Shown in pieces: positions 53,242 through 62,364 of a stretch of DNA of 64,000 bases. Both the position numbers and the translations under genes were made by a program. The notes beneath the pieces were generated by a model. That model had not been told where the DNA came from. It saw only the letters and a list, made by a program, of their open reading frames with translations, and did no database searches. The DNA lies in NCBI GenBank assembly GCA_045046905.1, contig JASFYU010000036.1, positions 13,084 to 77,083 on the forward strand. Reading direction: 5' to 3'. Each line of letters begins with the position of its first letter. Within the stretch, counting starts at the first letter, position 1. This stretch comes from JASFYU01 sp045046905. Its GTDB lineage: Bacteria > Bacteroidota > Bacteroidia > Flavobacteriales > Flavobacteriaceae.

Positions 53242-54597
53242 ATGGGAATCTTTTCCTCTTTCGACCTAATTATCGCAGCCGCCCTTATTGTTATCCTATC
53301 CTTTTGGTTCAACGGGCTTTCTAAAAAGACGAACATTCCCTCTGTACTTATGCTCATTGTATTGGGCATCATCTTACAGTATGTACTGAAAATTTTTGTG
53401 CCCAGCCTTCCTAATCTTAAAGGATCTCTCGAGATTTTAGGAACCGTAGGACTGATTATGATTGTGCTCGAAGCCGCCTTGGAACTTGAACTGAAACGCG
53501 AAAAATTGGTACCCATACTTAAGTCTATGGCCATAGCACTGATCGGCCTACTGACCTCTGCCTGGATAGCCGCCTTGATTATTTTTCAATTTATCCCCGA
53601 AATGACCATGCAATCGGCTTGGCTGTACGCAACCCCCTTGGCCATACTCTCGAGTGCAATAATCATCCCCAGTGTAGGCGCCCTATCAGAGGTGAAAAAA
53701 GAATTTCACATTTATGAAAGTACATTCTCAGACATTATGGGCATCATGATGTTCTACTTTTTGACCGCAAAATTCGACCCTGCGCAAGACGCCGGTGCAG
53801 TGGCCTTTGCCGGAAATATAGTCTTGACCATTATTGTCGCCCTAATTGCAAGTTATGCGCTTATCCTTATTTTTCAACGTATAAAAAGTCAGGCCAAACT
53901 ATTTTTACTTATTGCCGTACTCTTATTATTGTATGCCGTCGGAAAAAAAATGCACCTATCCTCTCTGATTATTATTTTAATATTCGGGCTGGTCATCAAG
54001 AATATAAAAATCTTCTTTCCTGGCAAAATGGAAGTTTTTTTGGAGAACGAAAAAATTCAACAGATCTACCATGAACTTCATATAATAACACTGGAAACCG
54101 CTTTTGTAATACGCACCTTTTTCTTTGTCATTTTTGGCCTAACCATAGCCTTGACATCTCTTCTGAATCTAAGAGTTGCACTAATAAGCGTATTGATTAT
54201 CATCTCTATTTATGCCATTCGCTTTGTATTACTCCGTGTTTTTTTAGGCAAAGATATACTACCCCAATTGTTCATCGCACCCAGAGGACTCATTACCGTC
54301 TTATTATTCTATGCTATTCCTGACGAAGCACAAATAGAAACTTTCGATTCAGGCGTATTGCTATTTGTCATTATCGCCACTAGCCTTGTCATGACCTGGG
54401 CCATGATCAAGGACAAACGCAAGATGAGCACAATACTCGATGGGATTGATCAGGAACTCATCGCACGAAACGAGGCAGAAGATGCCCTACACGAAAAAAA
54501 TATAGCTTTGAAAATTGTAAGTCCGCAAGAACCGGCAGAACCAATAAAAGAAAACTTGGGAGACAAAAATTCCTTGGAAGATACCGAAAGGGAATAA
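53242..54597 (+). CDS. Cation:proton antiporter (CPA/NhaP-like)
   Basis: 451 residues with about twelve TM helices and the Na+/H+ exchanger pattern: 'FWFNGLSKKTNIPSVLMLIVLGIIL' at the start, 'GTVGLIMIVLEAALELELKREKL' around 80-100, 'ATPLAILSSAIIIPSVGAL' near 130-145, and 'FIAPRGLITVLLFYAIPDEA' near 345. A cytoplasmic tail of about 60 charged residues rich in E, N and K follows. It exchanges Na+ or K+ for protons; the ion cannot be assigned. It is a monocistronic unit ending at the hairpin at 54671. Confidence 0.9.
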   Translation: MGIFSSFDLIIAAALIVILSFWFNGLSKKTNIPSVLMLIVLGIILQYVLKIFVPSLPNLKGSLEILGTVGLIMIVLEAALELELKREKLVPILKSMAIALIGLLTSAWIAALIIFQFIPEMTMQSAWLYATPLAILSSAIIIPSVGALSEVKKEFHIYESTFSDIMGIMMFYFLTAKFDPAQDAGAVAFAGNIVLTIIVALIASYALILIFQRIKSQAKLFLLIAVLLLLYAVGKKMHLSSLIIILIFGLVIKNIKIFFPGKMEVFLENEKIQQIYHELHIITLETAFVIRTFFFVIFGLTIALTSLLNLRVALISVLIIISIYAIRFVLLRVFLGKDILPQLFIAPRGLITVLLFYAIPDEAQIETFDSGVLLFVIIATSLVMTWAMIKDKRKMSTILDGIDQELIARNEAEDALHEKNIALKIVSPQEPAEPIKENLGDKNSLEDTERE

Positions 54598-54670
54598 AAA
54601 AGTGATTCTTGTTTTAGCCAAAACAATCCATTGTCAGGCTCAGGAATAAAAAAGAGACATCTGACAAACT

Positions 54671-54705
54671 AAAAAACCCAAGGCCGAAAAAGCGTTGGGT
54701 TTTTT
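54671..54705. terminator. Terminator between the antiporter gene and tRNA-Gln
   Basis: An 11-bp stem AAAAAACCCAA/TTGGGTTTTTT (54671-54681 with 54695-54705), followed by a T run on the plus strand. Its complementary A/T tails suit the tRNA transcript coming from the other side. Confidence 0.8.
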
Positions 54706-54717
54706 TTTAAATTTCTG

Positions 54718-54789
54718 TTGGCCCACAAGGACTCGAACCTTGAATGGCTGTACCAAAAACAGCAGTGTTGCCAATTACACCATGGGCCA
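54718..54789 (-). tRNA. trnQ: tRNA-Gln (anticodon TTG)
   Basis: On the minus strand the acceptor TGGCCCA pairs with TGGGCCA. The D arm (GTGT/ACAC), an anticodon stem GCTGT/ACAGC with loop TTTTGGT (anticodon TTG, reads CAA), and a T arm with TTCGAGTC are all present. The discriminator base is A. The 3' CCA is not encoded in full (CAG follows), so it must be added. A full consensus promoter lies upstream at 54830-54860. Confidence 0.96.
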
Positions 54790-54829
54790 ATAATATAGAC
54801 ACTAAAACAAGTTCAGTGTTTTGAGCGTG

Positions 54830-54860
54830 CAAATTTAAACCAAAGTTTGGTTTGCGCAAA
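54830..54860 (-). promoter_or_regulatory. Promoter of tRNA-Gln
   Basis: On the minus strand TTTG (54857-54860), exactly 19 bases, then TAAATTTG (54830-54837): a full match to the Bacteroidota primary sigma promoter, about 40 bases before the tRNA. Confidence 0.75.
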
Positions 54861-55066
54861 CATTTTTAAGCACAATCAACCAAAAAAAAACATCAAAAAA
54901 CCGCTACAGGCCTTCAATATATTGCACCGAACCCCTACACGACAGCTTTTAAACAAATTTTTCTCCTTAAGAGCCGTCGGGTAGGCTCGTTAACGATTTA
55001 TCAAAATCTGCTCAAAACTCTATTTTAATTAGTAAATTCGCCGCATCAGATTAAACCACAGATTGC

Positions 55067-58000
55067 ATGTTTTCAAAGAACTTCGACAAATGGGACACCA
55101 TCTTAGGATGGGTCGTTTTTTTTATAGCCCTAATCACTTATACGATTACCGTTGAACCCACAAACAGTTTTTGGGATGCCGGTGAATACATAGCAACCTC
55201 TGCCAAGTTACAGGTAGGGCACCCACCAGGGGCCCCCTTGCTACAAATGATAGCAGCTTTTTTCTCTATGTTCGCACTTGCACCTGATCAGGTCGCACGA
55301 ATGGTCAATTATGTCTCGGGGGTATCTAGCGCCTTTACTATTCTCTTTATGTTCTGGACCATTACCAACCTCACGAGAAAACTTATTGATAAGAAAGAAG
55401 AATTGACCAATAGTAAATGTATCGCCATTTTGGGCAGCGCTCTTGTAGGCACCTTGACCTTTACATTTTCAGATAGTTTTTGGTTCAATGCCGTAGAAAC
55501 CGAGGTATACGCCACAGCAAGTTTTATCATGGCCCTACTCCTTTGGATGGGCTTAAAATGGACAGACAATCTAGAGGACCCAAGAGGAAATAAATGGTTA
55601 GTATTAATTTCATTCATCGTCGGCCTCACCTTTGGTATTCAATTTATGGGCTTTTTGGCGATACCCTCAATAGGTCTACTCTTTTATTTTAAAACCTACA
55701 AGACCACTACGGTTAAAAATTTCTTGCTCGCTAATATTGCCGTCATAGCCCTTCTAATGTTGGTCTATAAATTTTCGTTGACCTATGTGCTTCAGCTCTT
55801 CGGATGGGGCGAGGTCTTTTTTATTAATAATATAGGATTACCGTTTAACTCTGGCTCCATTATTATCGGATTGTTCTTTGTTTCCGCTTTTTATTTTGGC
55901 TTGAACTACACGCGAAAAAGCAATTTTTATAATGCCAACATTATTGTTTTATGCCTGTTATTCCTGTTTCTAGGTTTCTCCTCATGGTTGATGCTTCCTA
56001 TACGGGCGAATGCCAACGTAGTTATCAATGAGAACAATCCTGAGGATGCAAGAGCACTTTTGGCCTATTACAATCGCGAACAATACCCAGGGGTAGACAG
56101 CCCTATTTACGGAGCTTATTATTCCGATATTTTTGCTGGTGCGGGTGAAGACAAAGACGAAAAACCAAAATACGAAAAAGATGAAGCCCTAGGCAAATAC
56201 ATCATCGTAAACAAGTATAAAGATGCGCTACAGGAGCCGAACAAAAACCATGTTGGCATATTGCCGCGTATGTGGAGCGGCCAAAATGCAGAGAACTATA
56301 TGCGCTATTTTGGGCCGCTCGACTTTAAAATAACACAATCTAACGAGGAGCTGAGAGAGGCCGTAGACCAAGTGAAAACTGGCTATGCCAATGGCGAAAT
56401 CGATGCCGAGCAGTATATCAGCTTCCTCAAACGCTTTAGTGAGTACATAGAAGTGCAACCACCCACAGTGTGGCAGAATATAACATACATGTTCGAATTT
56501 CAGTTCGGTTATATGTACTGGCGTTATTTTATGTGGAATTTTTCAGGAAAACAGAATGATGTACAAGGACGATATAACGACAATGGCAATTGGCTCAGCG
56601 GCATCAATTTCATCGACAGCATACGCTTGGGCAGCCAAGATAATTTACCCAGCGATATTGCTAACAATAAGGCGAGAAACACCTATTTCTTCTTTCCTTT
56701 GATTCTGGGGCTTATTGGCTTGATTTTTCAAATATCTAAAAACCCCAAACAATTCTGGGTGCTTGCTATTTTCTTTTTATTTACAGGTCTAGCCATTCAG
56801 TTTTACACCAACCCCTCTATTTTTCAACCTCGTGAAAGAGACTACTCGCTAGTAGGGTCATTCTATATTTTTGCTTTATGGGTAGGCATAGGCGTCTACG
56901 GCTTATTCGACGAATTCAAAAAATGGCTTAGCCCAAAGATTTTAGCTCCCGCCCTAACTATAGCTTGCTTATTGGCCGTACCAGCGGTAATGGCCTATCA
57001 AAATTGGGACGACCACGATAGATCTAATCGTTTTACGGCAAACACTTCGGCAAAAGCCTATCTCGATTCCTGCCAAAAAGATGTCGGGGCCATATTGTTC
57101 ACTATTGGTGACAATGACACCTTCCCCTTATGGTTCGTACAAGAGATAGAAGGCTACCGCACCGATGTGCGCATCATATGTACCAGTCTTTTTGAAACTG
57201 ATTGGTATGTAGACCAAATGAAGCGAAAAGCGTATGAAAGCGACCCCATACCCTCACAGATTGAACACGACAAATACCGATGGGGCTCTAGAGATGTACT
57301 CTATCATCACAATGCCGATGCTATTTTCGGTAGAAATATTTCTGAAAACAGATGGAGTCTAAATGACTTTATCAATTGGATTGATAGCGACAAACCCCGA
57401 ACCAAACTAAAGCATATTTTTCAGCAGCAGGAGTATGACCTAGACAGTTACTCTGAAAATACCCAGAGCATTGTGTACTACCCGACCAAAAAAATTCGCA
57501 TTCCCGTAAATAAGAAAAATGTCTTGGAAAATGGACTGGTCAAAGCAAAGGATTCTGCGCTAATTGTAAACTATATTGATATTGACCTACCCAATGCAAT
57601 CACCAAAAAAAATATGATGATGTTGGATATCTTGGCCAACAATGACTGGAAAAGGCCTATTTATTTTTCAGGAGGAAGTTTTGACAGTGCAGAGTACATT
57701 TGGATGAAAGACTACCTGCAATTAGATGGCATGGCCTATAAATTGGTTCCCATAAAAACAGAACGTAAGAATTCTTTCGAAATGGGCCGCATAGATAGTG
57801 AGCTTATGTACGACATTGTCAAAAATTGGAACTGGGGCAACTCAGGCAGCCCTGACATTTACCACGACCCACAAACGAGAATACAGGGCCTTTCGTATAG
57901 AAGCAACCTTGCCCGTTTGATGGAACAGCTTATCAATGAAAACAAGATTGACAAGGCAAGGGAAATCATTGATATGTCGATTGAAAATTTGCCGGTAGAT

Positions 58001-58441
58001 TATTTTGGGTATTATACATTCGTAGAACCTTTTGTCGACGGCTATTACAAGGTGGGCGAAACCGATAAGGCCAGAGCACTATTCGAGAAATTAAAAACAA
58101 AATACCGAGAACGCTTAGACTACTATGCCACTATACCTATAGATGAGCAATACAACAAAATCGATGATATCATTGCCGACATGGAGGCCTACCGCAGGAA
58201 CATTGATATCCTCATCATTAACGATGATCGAGAAATGGCTGAAAAAGAAACCTTGAACTTCAATGAACTTATTACGAAGTTCGAACATTTTTATCAAGAA
58301 GAAATATTTGAAGAAGAAGCTATAGACTTAGACGGCAATCCTGATATGACAGATACCCTCTCGATTTCAGACACCATGACTACAGATACTATCAAAACAG
58401 AAAAAGTCTTAGATACGACTGAAGTTCTGCAAAAGAACTAA
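55067..58441 (+). CDS. DUF2723/GT117 family membrane glycosyltransferase-like protein
   Basis: 1124 residues. The N-terminal half has about 12 TM helices in a GT-C arrangement with the acidic loop 'NSFWDAGEYIATSAKLQVGHPPGAPLLQM' (about 31-59) conserved in DUF2723 proteins. A long soluble domain (about 630-1124) contains 'FTIGDNDTFPLWFVQEIEGYRTDVRIICTS' and 'DWKRPIYFSGG'. Such proteins are universal in Bacteroidota and are classed as family GT117, with a proposed role in protein or lipid glycosylation that is still not firmly proven. The gene stands alone. Confidence 0.9.
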   Translation: MFSKNFDKWDTILGWVVFFIALITYTITVEPTNSFWDAGEYIATSAKLQVGHPPGAPLLQMIAAFFSMFALAPDQVARMVNYVSGVSSAFTILFMFWTITNLTRKLIDKKEELTNSKCIAILGSALVGTLTFTFSDSFWFNAVETEVYATASFIMALLLWMGLKWTDNLEDPRGNKWLVLISFIVGLTFGIQFMGFLAIPSIGLLFYFKTYKTTTVKNFLLANIAVIALLMLVYKFSLTYVLQLFGWGEVFFINNIGLPFNSGSIIIGLFFVSAFYFGLNYTRKSNFYNANIIVLCLLFLFLGFSSWLMLPIRANANVVINENNPEDARALLAYYNREQYPGVDSPIYGAYYSDIFAGAGEDKDEKPKYEKDEALGKYIIVNKYKDALQEPNKNHVGILPRMWSGQNAENYMRYFGPLDFKITQSNEELREAVDQVKTGYANGEIDAEQYISFLKRFSEYIEVQPPTVWQNITYMFEFQFGYMYWRYFMWNFSGKQNDVQGRYNDNGNWLSGINFIDSIRLGSQDNLPSDIANNKARNTYFFFPLILGLIGLIFQISKNPKQFWVLAIFFLFTGLAIQFYTNPSIFQPRERDYSLVGSFYIFALWVGIGVYGLFDEFKKWLSPKILAPALTIACLLAVPAVMAYQNWDDHDRSNRFTANTSAKAYLDSCQKDVGAILFTIGDNDTFPLWFVQEIEGYRTDVRIICTSLFETDWYVDQMKRKAYESDPIPSQIEHDKYRWGSRDVLYHHNADAIFGRNISENRWSLNDFINWIDSDKPRTKLKHIFQQQEYDLDSYSENTQSIVYYPTKKIRIPVNKKNVLENGLVKAKDSALIVNYIDIDLPNAITKKNMMMLDILANNDWKRPIYFSGGSFDSAEYIWMKDYLQLDGMAYKLVPIKTERKNSFEMGRIDSELMYDIVKNWNWGNSGSPDIYHDPQTRIQGLSYRSNLARLMEQLINENKIDKAREIIDMSIENLPVDYFGYYTFVEPFVDGYYKVGETDKARALFEKLKTKYRERLDYYATIPIDEQYNKIDDIIADMEAYRRNIDILIINDDREMAEKETLNFNELITKFEHFYQEEIFEEEAIDLDGNPDMTDTLSISDTMTTDTIKTEKVLDTTEVLQKN

Positions 58442-58546
58442 TGCCCTGAAATCATGAACTAGGCAGCAAACACATCATTTCAGCACTTAGTCAACAGCAT
58501 TATAAAAATGGCGCTTACTCTTTAAACCTCAGTTCGAACTCAGGTT

Positions 58547-58843
58547 TTAAAGGTACTCATTAAGGATTCCTATGAGCGTATTGGCATCCTGCTCCCCACT
58601 TTGGCGCCAGACCATTTCGCCTTTTTTGTAGACCATAAGCGTTGGCAAGCCTTTGACACGCAATGCCTCTGAAAGCTCTCTGTTTTTATCGACATCGATT
58701 TTAATAACCTTGCCCCTATCGCCCAAAGCTGCGGCTACATCTCTTAAAACAGGATGCATGGCGGTCGATGGTTCATTCCATTCCGCATAAAAGTCCAATA
58801 ATACAGGAACTTTTAAATCTATAAGTTCTCCAAATTTCGACAT
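58547..58843 (-). CDS. Thioredoxin-fold protein lacking the active-site cysteines
   Basis: 98 residues, the size and pattern of thioredoxin: 'PVLLDFYAEWNEPSTAMHPVL' and the cis-Pro segment 'GLPTLMVYKKGEMVWRQSG'. Where thioredoxin has WCGPC this protein has WNEPS (residues 22-26), and there is no cysteine elsewhere, so it cannot act as a disulfide reductase. It lies on the minus strand next to a metallophosphoesterase gene but has its own -7 element (58867-58874). A binding or chaperone role is possible; function unknown. Confidence 0.85.
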   Translation of the reverse strand: MSKFGELIDLKVPVLLDFYAEWNEPSTAMHPVLRDVAAALGDRGKVIKIDVDKNRELSEALRVKGLPTLMVYKKGEMVWRQSGEQDANTLIGILNEYL

Positions 58844-58866
58844 ATCTAAAGCATTGGGTTATTGAC

Positions 58867-58874
58867 CAAATGTA
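58867..58874 (-). promoter_or_regulatory. -7 promoter element for the thioredoxin-like gene
   Basis: TACATTTG on the minus strand, exact consensus, 23 bases before the ATG. No clear TTTG at -33. Confidence 0.45.
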
Positions 58875-58887
58875 GTAAAAATTGTGA

Positions 58888-58912
58888 AAAAATCGATACT
58901 ACATCGATTTTT
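58888..58912 (-). terminator. Terminator of the metallophosphoesterase gene
   Basis: A 10-bp stem AAAAATCGAT/ATCGATTTTT with a 5-base loop, 23 bp beyond the gene's stop, with a T run on the minus strand. Confidence 0.7.
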
Positions 58913-58935
58913 GTGCTAAAACAATGAGATTAAAA

Positions 58936-60165
58936 TCAAGAAAACGATTTCTTCTTAAGCGTAATTACCGAGATTTCAGGCCAAATACCAACCCTGCCCG
59001 GATAGCCCAAAAAACCGAATCCACGGTTAACGTTTATGAACTGACCCAACTCTTTGTAGATGCCCGCCCAATACTTATAGCGCCATTGTATAGGACTCCA
59101 TTTGACCCAACCCGGAATCTCTATACCAAATTGCATACCATGGGTATGCCCGCTTAATGTGAGATGATAGTGGTATTCATCATGAATAACAATATCCTCC
59201 CAATGCGATGGGTCATGGCTCAGTAATATTTTAAAATCGTCTTTTGATATTGCCAAGGCCGCCTTCTTCAGGTCTCCTGCTTTTTTAAAACCGCCCCGGC
59301 CCCAATTTTCTACTCCTACAAGAGCAATGCGATCATTGCCTTTTTGCAAATACCGACTTTCATTGAGTAATAGGTCGAAACCCATTTTTTTTTGTAAGCT
59401 GATCAGCTGTTGCAAATTTTCAGCCTTGGCCTCTGGCGTATCCCAACCTACATAATCGCCATAGTCATGATTACCCAAGACAGAGAACTTACCATCTTTC
59501 GCCTCAAGGGTGGCAAAAAGATCCGCCCAAGGATACATTTCATCTGCCTTGTTATTGACCATATCACCCGTAAAAAACAATACATCACTTTTCTGCTGGT
59601 TGATTAACTCAATGGCATACTCGATTTTCTCACGATTATCAAAACTACCACTATGTACATCCGAAATCTGAGTTATCCGATAGCCATCAAAAGCATCGGG
59701 CAAATCATCGAACTCCAAATCATATTTCAACACCTTAAAATTGTACTTTCCCCTATACATGCCATACAGTAACGCACCAAAGGGTATGGCCGCAATACCC
59801 ATGGCAATAAGGCTTAAAAAACGCCTTCTTTCGGGTAAGCCGAACTCCTTGGTTCCGCCAAAAAATCGGTGATACAACCCTGATAACACTCGAAAAATAT
59901 CTTCTGAAAAAAGAAAAACAATAGTAATTAACTGAAACGTAATCATGGTGATCAAAAACCCAAAGGCATAACTTTTTTCACGGCTCATTACCCGCCCTTC
60001 GGTTTCGCCAACAGTAAATTGATACATAAAATTACCTAATACCAAAAGAGAAATCGCAATGAATACATAGCTCACCCAAGGATACCTTGTAACCATTTTC
60101 AATGCTTGAAGCGCATAGATACCCAGAGCAATGTAAATAGTAATAAATATAATCCATCGTAACAT
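58936..60165 (-). CDS. Membrane-bound metallophosphoesterase (YkuE/Cdc1-like)
   Basis: About 409 residues from the ATG at 60165; GTG at 60171 is an alternative. Four N-terminal TM helices (to about residue 150) precede a calcineurin-type phosphoesterase domain with its metal motifs: 'ITQISDVHSG', 'VLFFTGDMVN', 'VLGNHDYG', 'ILLSHDPSHW' and 'LTLSGHTHGMQ'. The substrate is unknown; relatives act on phospholipids or UDP-sugars. A TACATTTG element sits 14 bases before the ATG, implying a leader of only a few bases. Confidence 0.92.
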   Translation of the reverse strand: MLRWIIFITIYIALGIYALQALKMVTRYPWVSYVFIAISLLVLGNFMYQFTVGETEGRVMSREKSYAFGFLITMITFQLITIVFLFSEDIFRVLSGLYHRFFGGTKEFGLPERRRFLSLIAMGIAAIPFGALLYGMYRGKYNFKVLKYDLEFDDLPDAFDGYRITQISDVHSGSFDNREKIEYAIELINQQKSDVLFFTGDMVNNKADEMYPWADLFATLEAKDGKFSVLGNHDYGDYVGWDTPEAKAENLQQLISLQKKMGFDLLLNESRYLQKGNDRIALVGVENWGRGGFKKAGDLKKAALAISKDDFKILLSHDPSHWEDIVIHDEYHYHLTLSGHTHGMQFGIEIPGWVKWSPIQWRYKYWAGIYKELGQFINVNRGFGFLGYPGRVGIWPEISVITLKKKSFS

Positions 60166-60179
60166 AGCCACCTTTTTTA

Positions 60180-60187
60180 CAAATGTA
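60180..60187 (-). promoter_or_regulatory. -7 promoter element for the metallophosphoesterase gene
   Basis: TACATTTG on the minus strand, exact consensus, very close to the start codon. An inverted repeat GACTCA-CT-TGAGTC (60200-60213) lies 12 bases further upstream, within the promoter spacer, and could be a regulator site. Confidence 0.4.
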
Positions 60188-60383
60188 TTTTTTATAGTAG
60201 ACTCACTTGAGTCATTTACATTTTATTTAACTATTCAGCTGAGAGTTTTGAAATAAAAAATTGCCGTTTTTTCTGTTGTTCAACGCAGATGTGAAGGGTA
60301 ATAGCAAGACTATTACAACGAAAATAATCGCAGAAATACGGAAAAAGAGTTCTTTACAACCGAAATTGACTTCGGGCAATCAG

Positions 60384-61103
60384 TTATACTTCATTCACAA
60401 TTTTTTTTATCAACTCCACACCCGTAACACTAATTGCATCATCTTTTAAAAACAATGGAGAATTCATCGACACCTTTGGAGCCACATCAAGGGTCTTGAT
60501 AAATTTAGAACCAGATAAGTGAATGGCAGAAAACCCTTTTTTCTTAAATTGATGTACATTATCGGCACGAATGCCTCCACCGGGCATAATCAAGCATTTC
60601 ATTGTTCTTTCATCTAGTTCTGATAATAATTTGATTCCCTCAACAGATGATTTCCCTTGACCTGATGAAAGAATACAATCTACCCCCAATAGTTCTAACT
60701 GCGCCAAAACAGCTTTGGGATCTTTGACCCAATCGAACGCCCGGTGAAAAGTAAAATTCAAGCCGTTCGAAAGCTCGATTAATTCACGGGTACGCTCAAC
60801 ATCCAAAGTGAAGTCTTTATGCAATACCCCGGAAACAATTCCTTCAAAACCCAGATTAACACATAAGGCGATATTCCTTTTCATGATATCGAACTCCAAA
60901 TCGGAATAGGTAAAATCGCCACTTCGCGGACGAATGAGCACATGTATGGGAATCGAAACTTTTTCTTTCACACTTTGGAGTAAACCATAGGAAGGGGTAA
61001 TTCCGCCCACTGCGAGCTCCGAACAGAGTTCAATCCGGTCTGCTCCGGCTTTTTCCGCATTTAAAGCAGATTCCAAAGAATTAGCACAAACTTCTACTAG
61101 CAT
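60384..61103 (-). CDS. cutC: CutC family protein
   Basis: About 239 residues from the ATG at 61103, the usual CutC length; an ATG at 61136 would add 11 residues and would overlap the promoter. The TIM-barrel starts 'MLVEVCANSLESALNAEKAGADRIELCSEL' and contains 'IHVLIRPRSGDFTYSDLE', 'FTFHRAFDW' and 'MPGGGIRADN', all CutC signatures. Once called a copper homeostasis protein, the family's true activity is uncertain. It is divergent from the glycosylasparaginase gene, 41 bp away. Confidence 0.93.
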   Translation of the reverse strand: MLVEVCANSLESALNAEKAGADRIELCSELAVGGITPSYGLLQSVKEKVSIPIHVLIRPRSGDFTYSDLEFDIMKRNIALCVNLGFEGIVSGVLHKDFTLDVERTRELIELSNGLNFTFHRAFDWVKDPKAVLAQLELLGVDCILSSGQGKSSVEGIKLLSELDERTMKCLIMPGGGIRADNVHQFKKKGFSAIHLSGSKFIKTLDVAPKVSMNSPLFLKDDAISVTGVELIKKIVNEV

Positions 61104-61123
61104 TTTACCTATATTTATTGCCC

Positions 61124-61131
61124 CAAAAATA
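61124..61131 (-). promoter_or_regulatory. -7 promoter element for cutC
   Basis: TATTTTTG on the minus strand, exact consensus, 20 bases before the ATG at 61103. It supports that start over the one at 61136. No good -33 element. Confidence 0.4.
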
Positions 61132-61144
61132 AACATCCAAATTC

Positions 61145-62149
61145 ATGCGACGAAGAAAGTTTCTAAAAAATTCGAGTGTGGCCACTGCAGGTTTTATTAC
61201 CGCCCCTCTTATAGCCTCATCTACGAACAAAAATATGGCTACTGGATTGACTACCCCAGAAAATGACGCATCCAAACCGGTACGCCCTATTACTATCTGC
61301 ACCTGGAATTTTCATCATGCCACTGCAAAAGCTTGGGAGGTCTTACAAAGTGACGGCAGTGCTTTAGATGCCGTTGAACAGGGTGTAATGGTCGAGGAAG
61401 CCAACGCAGACAACCAGACCGTTGGTATAGGAGGCCGACCTGACCGTGACGGTAAGGTGACCCTAGATGCTTGCATTATGGATAAGGACAGCAATTGCGG
61501 AGCGGTACTTTGCATACAGAACATTGAGCACCCCATAGCTGTGGCACGAAAGGTTATGGAAGATACCCCCCATGTAATGCTGGCCGGAAAAGGAGCCGAA
61601 CAATTTGCCTACGAAAAAGGATTTGAAAAAGTAAATCTACTCACCGAGAAGTCAAAACAAGAATGGTTGAAATGGAAAAAAACATCGAAATATGAAACCA
61701 TTATCAATATCGAGAACCATGATACTATTGGCATGCTGGCAATCGATAAAAAAGGTGATATCGCAGGAGCCTGTACCACAAGCGGCATGGGATACAAATA
61801 TGCAGGTCGTGTAGGCGATTCGCCCATCATTGGTGCCGGCCTTTTTGTAGACAATGAAGTTGGTGGCGCAACCGCTACAGGAGTTGGCGAGGAAGTTGTG
61901 CGTACCGTTGGTAGTTTTCTGATTGTGGAATTAATGCGTCAAGGAAAATCGCCTCAAGAGGCCTGTGAGGAAGGCGTAAAACGGATTATGGCTAAAAATA
62001 AGGGGAGAAAAGATTTTCAAATTGGTTTTATCGCCATCAATAAAAAAGGAGAAACAGGTGGCTACTGCATACATCCAGGATTTAGCTATAGCATGTTTAC
62101 CGAAAAAGGGCAGATAAACCGCCCTTCCGATTCTTTCTTAAAGACCTAA
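61145..62149 (+). CDS. N4-(beta-N-acetylglucosaminyl)-L-asparaginase (glycosylasparaginase)
   Basis: 334 residues. A Tat-type signal begins MRRRKFLKNSS. The autoprocessing site is Asp193-Thr194 in 'IENHDTIGMLAIDKKGDIAG', which fits the Ntn-hydrolase family; the new N-terminal Thr is the nucleophile. Downstream 'GRVGDSPIIGAGLFVDN' and 'GATATGVGEEVVRT' bind the substrate. The enzyme removes Asn from GlcNAc-Asn links, releasing sugar from glycoprotein debris; similar secreted enzymes are known in flavobacteria (Elizabethkingia). It is divergent from cutC. Confidence 0.93.
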   Translation: MRRRKFLKNSSVATAGFITAPLIASSTNKNMATGLTTPENDASKPVRPITICTWNFHHATAKAWEVLQSDGSALDAVEQGVMVEEANADNQTVGIGGRPDRDGKVTLDACIMDKDSNCGAVLCIQNIEHPIAVARKVMEDTPHVMLAGKGAEQFAYEKGFEKVNLLTEKSKQEWLKWKKTSKYETIINIENHDTIGMLAIDKKGDIAGACTTSGMGYKYAGRVGDSPIIGAGLFVDNEVGGATATGVGEEVVRTVGSFLIVELMRQGKSPQEACEEGVKRIMAKNKGRKDFQIGFIAINKKGETGGYCIHPGFSYSMFTEKGQINRPSDSFLKT

Positions 62150-62193
62150 GCCTTTCGAAAAAATTAATTTATAATTCAACAGCAGCATTTAAA

Positions 62194-62215
62194 ATGGCAG
62201 ACCAAAAACGACTCT
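62194..62215 (+). repeat. Duplicated 5' end of polA (left copy)
   Basis: ATGGCAGACCAAAAACGACT plus CT is identical to the first 22 bases of polA at 63396-63417. In this copy the frame continues into unrelated codons and stops at 62271 (25 codons). The repeat brackets the nuclease gene. Confidence 0.85.
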
Positions 62216-62296
62216 ATATATCCACCAATGGGTTTAATACCATGATACCTACCCGCCACACGCTAGCTTAAATTATATGTTTTGGTCCTCTTCATA

Positions 62297-62317
62297 CCTC
62301 GTATGCTTGCATCGAGG
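62297..62317. repeat. Inverted repeat upstream of the nuclease gene
   Basis: CCTCG-T-ATGC-TT-GCAT-CGAGG, nine pairs with one unpaired base. It lies 48 bp before the nuclease ATG and could be an operator or an old end of the inserted segment. Confidence 0.35.
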
Positions 62318-62364
62318 CTGTTGATTTGATCCGTAACCCAAAGTATACTAGGGAAACCAAAAAA

